Assembly: GCA_964638035.1 (NCBI GenBank)
Contig: CAZWXD010000028.1
Coordinates: 1-35,227, forward strand
Direction: 5' to 3'
Length of the DNA: 35,227 nt
Origin: JAGGAG01 sp964638035
GTDB taxonomy: Bacteria > Gemmatimonadota > Gemmatimonadetes > Gemmatimonadales > GWC2-71-9
This document shows, piece by piece, positions 30,347 through 35,227 of the stretch (the stretch's first letter is position 1; each line of letters starts with the position of its first letter). A program made the translations under genes and the position numbers. The notes beneath the pieces were generated by a model that saw only the letters and a list, made by a program, of their open reading frames with translations, did no database searches and was not told where the DNA came from.

Positions 30347-32562
30347 ACGACGCGTTCGTCCGCGTCGCGCTGCCGCTCCCGCTTCACAACGGCTACACGT
30401 ACCGTGCTGCGCCCGCCCTGCGGGCGCAGCTTGTTCCGGGGATGCGTGTCGTCGTGCCGGTGCGGGGGCGGCGGGTCGTGGGTGTGGTCACCGCCCTGGA
30501 TGTCGACCCGCCAAGTGTGGTGGCACGCGATGTCCTGGCGGCACCCGACGAGTCACCCATCCTCACGCCGGCCCTGCTCGACACCATCCAGTGGATGGCC
30601 GACTACTATGGCACCCCGCTGGGCACGGCATTGCGCGGTGCCGTGCCCGCGCGCACCTGGGGCGCGCAGCGGTCCCAGGCACGCACCGAACGGGTGGTGC
30701 AACTGGCGGGACACGTGCCCGGGCTGGTGGAGCGTGAGGCGCTGCTGCGGCGGAGCCCGGGGCAGCGCAAGCTGCTCGAACTGCTCGAGGCGATGGGTGG
30801 AAGCGCCCAGGTGCGCCTGCTGCGCGAGCAGCACGGCATCTCGGACGCGGTGATCAAGGGGCTCATTGGCAGGGGCCTCGCTTCCGTGGCCACCGACGAG
30901 CTGGTGCGCGACCCGTTCGCTGGTTTGGCAGGCTCCCCTCCACCCGCCTCACCCACCGCGGACCAGGCCCGCGCCATCTCGGCGGTCGCCGAACTGGAGC
31001 CAGGGGGAGCGGCCCTGCTGTATGGGGTGACGGGGAGCGGGAAGACCCTGGTGTACCTGCATGCCGTGCGGCGGGTGCTCGAGGCGGGCCGCGGAGCAAT
31101 TGTCCTGGTACCCGAGATCGCGCTCACACCCCAGACGGTGAGCCGCTTTCGCGGCGCATTCGGCGACGACGTGGCGGTGCTGCACAGCGGGCTGTCGGAT
31201 GGGGAGCGGGCGGACGCCTGGCGGCTCCTGGCCCGCGGCGACCGGCGCGTGGCAGTGGGGGCACGCTCGGCGGCCTTTGCCCCGGTGAGGAACCTCGGGC
31301 TCATCGTGATCGACGAGGAGCACGAGGCGAGCTACAAGAACGGCGAGGCGCCGCGATACCACGCGCGGGAGGTGGCGGTGGTGCGGGCCCGGCGGGAGGG
31401 AGCGGCTGTCCTGCTTGGCAGCGCCACGCCGTCGCTCGAGTCCATGGAACGGGTGAGGCAGGGGCGCATGGCGCTGCTCACGCTGCCCGCGCGGATTGGT
31501 GCGCGCCCCATGCCCCCGGTGGAGGTGGTCGACCTGCGGAGCGAAGCCCTGGTGGCCGAGGCGGCTCCCGTGCCCTGGTCAACACTGCTCGATGCTGCCG
31601 TGGGCTCCACCCTGCGCGCGGGTGAGCAGGTGCTCCTCCTCCTCAACCGGCGCGGCTACAGCTCCTTCCTGCAGTGCCATGCGTGCGGGGCCGTGGCAGG
31701 CTGTCCCAACTGCAGCATCACGCTCACGGTGCACCGCGCCCCGGTCGGCCTCCGCTGCCACTATTGCGACCACCGGGAGGACCTGCCGCCGGCGTGCGCC
31801 GAGTGTGGTGGAGTCGTGCAGGCCAGCCGCGGATTCGGCACGCAGCAGCTCGAGACTGTCGTCGCGGAGCGATTCCCGCAGGCTCGCGTGGCGCGCATGG
31901 ACCTCGACACGACGGCGGGAAAGTGGGCGCACCAGCGAATCCTGGGGGCGGTGGAGCACGGTGAGGTGGACATCCTGCTCGGCACCCAGATGATCGCGAA
32001 GGGCCTCGACTTCCCGCTCGTGACCCTGGTGGGCGTGGTGGATGCCGACCTGGCACTCCACCTGCCCGACTTCCGGGCGTCGGAACGCACCTACCAGCTC
32101 CTGGCCCAGGTGGCGGGGCGCGCGGGACGGGGACCGCGCGGAGGGCGTGTGATCGTGCAGACGCGATCGCCGGGGCACCATGCAATCCGGACGGCAGCCT
32201 CGCATGACACCGACCAGTTCCTCGCCACGGAGCGCGAGATCAGGCAGGCACCGGCCTGGCCACCGCACCTCAGCGTGGTGAACCTCCTGGTCTCAAGCGA
32301 AGACGACGTGCGGGCGGCCGACGGAGCGGAGGCGGTGGCGGCGTGGTGCACGCGGCTCCTCGCGCTCCGCACCCTTGGATTGCAGCTCCTGGGCCCAGCG
32401 CCGGCACCGCTGGCGCGGCTCAAGGGGCGGTGGCGGTGGCACGTCGTGCTGAAGGGCGAACGCCGCGAGGTGAGCCGGCTGGTGCGCTACATGGCGCGGC
32501 GCCTCCCGCAGCCCACCGGGTGCAGGGCGGTGATCGACCGTGACCCGGTGAGTATGCTGTAG
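30343..32562 (+). CDS. priA: Primosomal protein N' (replication restart helicase)
   Basis: 739 aa, full length. The N-terminal DNA-binding domain has YTYRAAPALRAQLVPGMRVV. The helicase core has Walker A GVTGSGKT (about 228-235), VLVPEIALTPQTV, DEEHEASYKNGEAPRYHARE (D324 onward) and GSATPSLES. Zinc ligands appear as CHACG, CPNC, CHYC and CAEC (about 445-490). Motifs IV-VI include LLGTQMIAKGLDFPLVTLVG and QVAGRAGR. PriA reloads DnaB at stalled forks and D-loops. ATG 30343 overlaps the epimerase stop (ATGA). The stop codon is the first part of a repeat shared with 34991-35003. Confidence 0.97.
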   Translation: MNDAFVRVALPLPLHNGYTYRAAPALRAQLVPGMRVVVPVRGRRVVGVVTALDVDPPSVVARDVLAAPDESPILTPALLDTIQWMADYYGTPLGTALRGAVPARTWGAQRSQARTERVVQLAGHVPGLVEREALLRRSPGQRKLLELLEAMGGSAQVRLLREQHGISDAVIKGLIGRGLASVATDELVRDPFAGLAGSPPPASPTADQARAISAVAELEPGGAALLYGVTGSGKTLVYLHAVRRVLEAGRGAIVLVPEIALTPQTVSRFRGAFGDDVAVLHSGLSDGERADAWRLLARGDRRVAVGARSAAFAPVRNLGLIVIDEEHEASYKNGEAPRYHAREVAVVRARREGAAVLLGSATPSLESMERVRQGRMALLTLPARIGARPMPPVEVVDLRSEALVAEAAPVPWSTLLDAAVGSTLRAGEQVLLLLNRRGYSSFLQCHACGAVAGCPNCSITLTVHRAPVGLRCHYCDHREDLPPACAECGGVVQASRGFGTQQLETVVAERFPQARVARMDLDTTAGKWAHQRILGAVEHGEVDILLGTQMIAKGLDFPLVTLVGVVDADLALHLPDFRASERTYQLLAQVAGRAGRGPRGGRVIVQTRSPGHHAIRTAASHDTDQFLATEREIRQAPAWPPHLSVVNLLVSSEDDVRAADGAEAVAAWCTRLLALRTLGLQLLGPAPAPLARLKGRWRWHVVLKGERREVSRLVRYMARRLPQPTGCRAVIDRDPVSML

Positions 32563-32578
32563 GCGTTCGAACGTGAGG
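32561..32578. repeat. Cassette left-flank repeat AGGCGTTCGAACGTGAGG
   Basis: The first 13 bases (32561-32573) recur exactly at 34991-35003 after the two-gene cassette. The last 14 (GTTCGAACGTGAGG) recur with one change at 35011-35024. The core CGTTCGAACG is a perfect palindrome. The repeat begins within the priA stop codon. Confidence 0.6.
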
Positions 32579-32583
32579 AACCG

Positions 32584-32605
32584 ACATGGGCAGCGCGACC
32601 CATGT
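32584..32605 (+). terminator. Weak hairpin after priA
   Basis: ACATGGG (32584-32590), 8-nt loop, CCCATGT (32599-32605). No T-tract follows, so it is at best a weak or factor-assisted terminator for the long priA transcript. It covers ATG 32602. Confidence 0.4.
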
Positions 32606-34083
32606 TGCCACGCGGTCATCCGGGTGGCTATGCTGCGAGGGAGTATAGCCCAGCCCTTCCAACCAGGGAGTTCAGGTGCCAGTGCCCCCCCCTCGCTTCC
32701 CAGTGGTTCATTGCCGCGTTCCTGCTGATCGTGTCCCCAGCGTGTGCTCCTGATACCACTACCCAGCCCATCGATGGTGCGTTGCAGCCGGCGTTCAGCA
32801 CGGCGACGTGCAATCCGCTGCCGCTGAGTGGCACGACGCGCCCGTGGGGGTGCGGTGAAACCGTCCGCCTTTTGTATGAGGAAGGCCAGCAGGAAGTCAG
32901 CAACGCGGTCGACGGTGCCATTACGCGTTGGAATGACGCGCTTGCAGCAGAGCGGGGCTATGCGGTGCCGCGGTTCACGCGCATTTCGCAGGCGGTGACG
33001 GATACTTCAGGTCAGCGGCTGACCGTCCGCGTGATCCGGAACGGAAATGGTTCGCTCTGGTGTGATGCCACCAACGTGACGGGTGCGGGCAAGGCCATCA
33101 ACCTGTACCCAGCGGGCGCGCCGTGCGACGGGAACGCTGGCTCGCTCAATGCGGTCATGCTGCATGCGCTGGGCCACGCGCTGGGGCTGTCGAGCTTCCC
33201 AATGCACACGATCGGCGTTAAAGGGGTCAGCAACCATTGCTCGATCTATCTGCCCTCGGCGGGCAGGGGTGACCCGAACCCGGGATCCCTGAATGAGACG
33301 TTGTGCCAGCACGAGATCGACATAGTCCTGATGATTTATGGGGCATATCCACAGGACTACCCAGGCGATCCGGCGGCATTCTGGGGGAAGCACATCCTGA
33401 GCAGAACAGGACTACCCGACAGCCTGCGCCTCCGGGCGGATGAGACCCGCGTGCTGAACTCCTCCGGCCCCTATTTTGCAAACGGGCAGACACTACCAAG
33501 CGTTTCAAGTTTGAGTCTGTCCTGGACCACGGATGCCGACCAGGTAGCAACAGTGGAAGCGGGGAACGTGGTTAAGCCAAGGAGCCCGGGATTCGCACGC
33601 CTCAGGGCCGTCGTACGAGCCGTGGGTTTTCCGGCCAACGTTCGGCGGAGCGTACGGCTCCGGGAGGGTTCGACCGGGCACCAGATCGACGCCACAGTCA
33701 CTCCTGCCGTCTGGGTGCCGGGGTTCCGGGTGACGGACATCCTGGGTCCCGTGGCACCCCTGACTGGCGGACAGCCATACAGCTTCACGACGACCGTAGT
33801 GAACAGTGGTGGCTACGAGAACCTCCGGGTCACCTGGCGCCTGATCAAGAGCAATGCACCGGCCGATACACAAGTCGTGGCGAATACGGCCAATTACCTG
33901 AGCACCTTTGTGCCAGCGGGCTCCTATAGCCTGCGCGTCATTGCGGTCCCACGCGACATTGCTTCCGGCAACACCGGCGGCGCCTTTGTGCGTGACTATC
34001 CCGTCTGCACCGGGCAAGTGCTCTTCGGCGGCGGGGCGTCCACCAACGCGCCGCAGGGGTGCGGCACGCCCCCGATCCAATGA
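32602..34083 (+). CDS. Matrixin-like secreted protein lacking the catalytic Glu
   Basis: 493 aa if read from ATG 32602. A signal sequence sits about 33 residues in (ASQWFIAAFLLIVSPACAPD, possible lipobox SPAC). The middle (GAITRWNDALAA, AGKAINLYPAGAPCDG, HALGHALGLSSF, CQHEIDIVLMIYGAYP) follows secreted matrixin-type zinc proteases. The motif there is H188-A-x-x-H192-x-x-G with Ala for Glu and Ser for the third His, so proteolysis is unlikely. The C-terminal half has Ig-like beta repeats. A C8 tract (32685-32692) separates a better start, GTG 32676, from the signal by one frame; with seven C it would read MPVPPLASQWFIAAF. GC is clearly lower than neighbours. The stop overlaps the next gene. 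Confidence 0.75.
   Translation: MLPRGHPGGYAAREYSPALPTREFRCQCPPLASQWFIAAFLLIVSPACAPDTTTQPIDGALQPAFSTATCNPLPLSGTTRPWGCGETVRLLYEEGQQEVSNAVDGAITRWNDALAAERGYAVPRFTRISQAVTDTSGQRLTVRVIRNGNGSLWCDATNVTGAGKAINLYPAGAPCDGNAGSLNAVMLHALGHALGLSSFPMHTIGVKGVSNHCSIYLPSAGRGDPNPGSLNETLCQHEIDIVLMIYGAYPQDYPGDPAAFWGKHILSRTGLPDSLRLRADETRVLNSSGPYFANGQTLPSVSSLSLSWTTDADQVATVEAGNVVKPRSPGFARLRAVVRAVGFPANVRRSVRLREGSTGHQIDATVTPAVWVPGFRVTDILGPVAPLTGGQPYSFTTTVVNSGGYENLRVTWRLIKSNAPADTQVVANTANYLSTFVPAGSYSLRVIAVPRDIASGNTGGAFVRDYPVCTGQVLFGGGASTNAPQGCGTPPIQ
32605..32634 (+). promoter_or_regulatory. Promoter-like pair before the lipoprotein cassette
   Basis: TTGCCA (32605-32610), 18-nt spacer, TATGCT (32629-32634). The predicted transcript would begin near 32641. 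It would therefore exclude ATG 32602 and point to GTG 32676, which has AGGGAG upstream (32665-32670). Confidence 0.5.
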
Positions 34084-34985
34084 TGCTCGGGCTTCGGCGT
34101 GCCTCCTTCGCACATGTTACGATAGCGGTCCTGGCTGCATGCGGGGGCGACAGCGGGGCCAACAGCACAATCGGCCGGGACGAGATCGTGCACGAGTTGC
34201 GCGCGCCCGGCGCTCCCACGGTCCAACTTGCCGTCACCCCACTCGGTGGCGGCGCGGCTCGGTCGCTCTCATCGATCGACGGCGACGCGCAACTGCCTGC
34301 CCTGAGCCCCGATGGTCGAGTTATCGTCTTCCAGCACATGTCGCGATTGTGGCGCTTCGACGTGGGCACGGCCGAGGCCCGGCAGCTCACCTTCGGACCC
34401 GCCATCGATGGCTCGGCACGCTGGAGTCCCGATGGCCAGCGGGTCATCTACGCCTCTCGTCGTTTTTCGTGGCCGCGACCGGCGGACATCTGCATTGTGG
34501 AGCTGCAAGGTGGCGATCCCGTGTGCCTGACGCAGCGTGACGGGTTCGACAATGATGCACCTGACATGTCGCCAGATGGTAGCCAGGTTGTGTGGCATCG
34601 GCGTGGCCCCGACATGGAGCTCGACCTGTGGATCATGGAAGCAGATGGCACGAACCAGCGACTCCTGCTGGACCACTCGGACGCGGACACGTCACCCCAA
34701 TGGTCGCCCGATGGCCGGTTCATCCTGTTTCGTAGCTTCCGCTACGGGCCACCCTGCCAGTTTATCCTGGAGCTCGCGACCGGGGTGATCCGGCCGGTGC
34801 TGGGCGACTCGCTGAATCCCGCATACATGGAATCAGCGACGTGGGGGCCAGGCGGTCGCTCCGTCATCATCGAGGTGCTGGACCCGAACAACCGCTTCGT
34901 GGAGGTGGATCTGGAAACGGGGGCAACAAGGTTCATCAACGAGGATACGCTCTCCGTCAACAAATGGCCGTCGATGCGGCGGTAG
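34080..34985 (+). CDS. TolB-like PD40 propeller lipoprotein
   Basis: 301 aa from ATG 34080, overlapping the previous stop (ATGATG; ATG 34083 is also in frame). A lipoprotein signal ends in LAAC with Cys21, followed by GGDSG. Five PD40-type blades are visible: LSPDGRVIVFQ, WSPDGQRVIYAS, MSPDGSQVVWH, WSPDGRFILFRS and WGPGGRSVIIE. It is probably an envelope-anchored propeller. Pairing and overlap with the matrixin-like gene suggest one two-protein unit. Codon use is less GC-biased than in priA. Function unknown. Confidence 0.85.
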   Translation: MMLGLRRASFAHVTIAVLAACGGDSGANSTIGRDEIVHELRAPGAPTVQLAVTPLGGGAARSLSSIDGDAQLPALSPDGRVIVFQHMSRLWRFDVGTAEARQLTFGPAIDGSARWSPDGQRVIYASRRFSWPRPADICIVELQGGDPVCLTQRDGFDNDAPDMSPDGSQVVWHRRGPDMELDLWIMEADGTNQRLLLDHSDADTSPQWSPDGRFILFRSFRYGPPCQFILELATGVIRPVLGDSLNPAYMESATWGPGGRSVIIEVLDPNNRFVEVDLETGATRFINEDTLSVNKWPSMRR

Positions 34986-34990
34986 TGTCC

Positions 34991-35024
34991 AGGCGTTCGA
35001 ACGGTCGGCAGTTCGGACGTGAGG
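34991..35024. repeat. Cassette right-flank repeat
   Basis: AGGCGTTCGAACG (34991-35003) exactly matches the left flank, and GTTCGGACGTGAGG (35011-35024) matches its second half with one change. Together they cover the left copy as two overlapping pieces. Confidence 0.55.
34994..35019. terminator. Hairpin between convergent genes
   Basis: CGTTCGAAC (34994-35002) pairs with GTTCGGACG (35011-35019) over nine positions with one G-U pair and an 8-nt loop. It lies in the 57-nt gap between two convergent genes, so it may act on both strands. No T-tract is seen. Confidence 0.4.
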
Positions 35025-35042
35025 GCGCGAGGGACTGCCCGC

Positions 35043-35227
35043 CTACCTGGTCCGGAACCCCAGTTCCACGCCCACGTAGAAGTTCCGGAGTGGTGCCGGT
35101 TCGAGCACCCGGCCGCCAAAGCCGTTGATCGTCACCGACGAGATGTATTTCTTGTCCTGCAGGTTGTAGACCCCGATGAACGGCAGCACGTTGAAGTCGG
35201 TCCAGGCATGGAACCAGCTCAGCCGGA
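35043..35227 (-). CDS. TonB-dependent receptor, C-terminal fragment
   Basis: The last 60 codons of a minus-strand gene that continues beyond the window. It reads as outer-membrane barrel strands: FNVLPFIGVYNLQDKKYISS, VTINGFGGRVLEPAP and a terminal RNFYVGVELGFRTR. The pattern NLQDKKY (usually NLFDKKY), PAPxRNFYVGVEL and a near-terminal Phe is typical of TonB-dependent receptor ends. The substrate cannot be told. It converges on the PD40 lipoprotein gene. Confidence 0.85.
   Translation of the reverse strand, partial: RLSWFHAWTDFNVLPFIGVYNLQDKKYISSVTINGFGGRVLEPAPLRNFYVGVELGFRTR

Overview
This is a high-GC bacterial chromosome segment. A ribosomal line counted by hand (5761-5820) is about 75% GC. 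The S10/spc gene order, the single-chain (alpha2) glycyl-tRNA synthetase, the zinc-type S14, the propeller-bearing Ser/Thr kinase and the paired DUF1326/DUF2182 genes suggest Gemmatimonadota or a close relative. That placement is inference; no rRNA or phylogenetic marker was compared.

Region 1 (1-12405, + strand) is the translation and secretion super-operon: the tail of tuf, then rpsJ-rplC-rplD-rplW-rplB-rpsS-rplV-rpsC-rplP-rpmC-rpsQ-rplN-rplX-rplE-rpsN-rpsH-rplF-rplR-rpsE-rpmD-rplO-secY-adk-map. Genes are nearly contiguous. Several r-proteins carry lineage-type low-complexity extensions (L4 C-terminal Lys/Ala tail; S5 N-terminal Gly/Arg tract; L5 and L30 N-terminal extensions). rpsJ has no canonical start codon at the position where one is expected. 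The usual followers of map (infA, rpmJ, rpsM, rpsK, rpsD, rpoA, rplQ) are absent.

Region 2 (12406-15710) is an apparent insertion. It holds a minus-strand membrane Ser/Thr kinase with a periplasmic beta-propeller and a small hybrid gene ending in a decayed copy of the same kinase's N-lobe. A degenerate second copy of the map 3' end lies on the far side. A line counted inside it (13381-13440) is about 60% GC.

Region 3 (15711-21937) contains DUF1326 + DUF2182 (+), then cyclodeaminase and inositol monophosphatase (-), then trpS, a divergent PilT-like ATPase and a membrane-embedded M28 peptidase (+).

Region 4 (21871-32562, all +) begins with a good sigma-70-like promoter followed at once by a terminator-like hairpin in the purA leader. 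It continues with purA, a YpdA-like flavoprotein, glyQS, a zincin-like protein, a secreted YncE-type propeller, an 86-aa protein, a ubiquitin-fold small protein, a two-helix membrane protein, an HDAC-family deacetylase, a dipeptide epimerase and priA. Many of these overlap by ATGA, which suggests translational coupling.

Region 5 (32561-35024) is a compositionally distinct two-gene cassette (a counted line is about 48% GC). It encodes a matrixin-like secreted protein whose catalytic Glu is replaced by Ala and a PD40 lipoprotein, bracketed by a shared 13-bp palindrome-containing sequence. The window ends in the C-terminus of a minus-strand TonB-dependent receptor. No tRNA, rRNA, CRISPR array, transposase or integrase was recognised. 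No gene-free stretch exceeds 300 bases.
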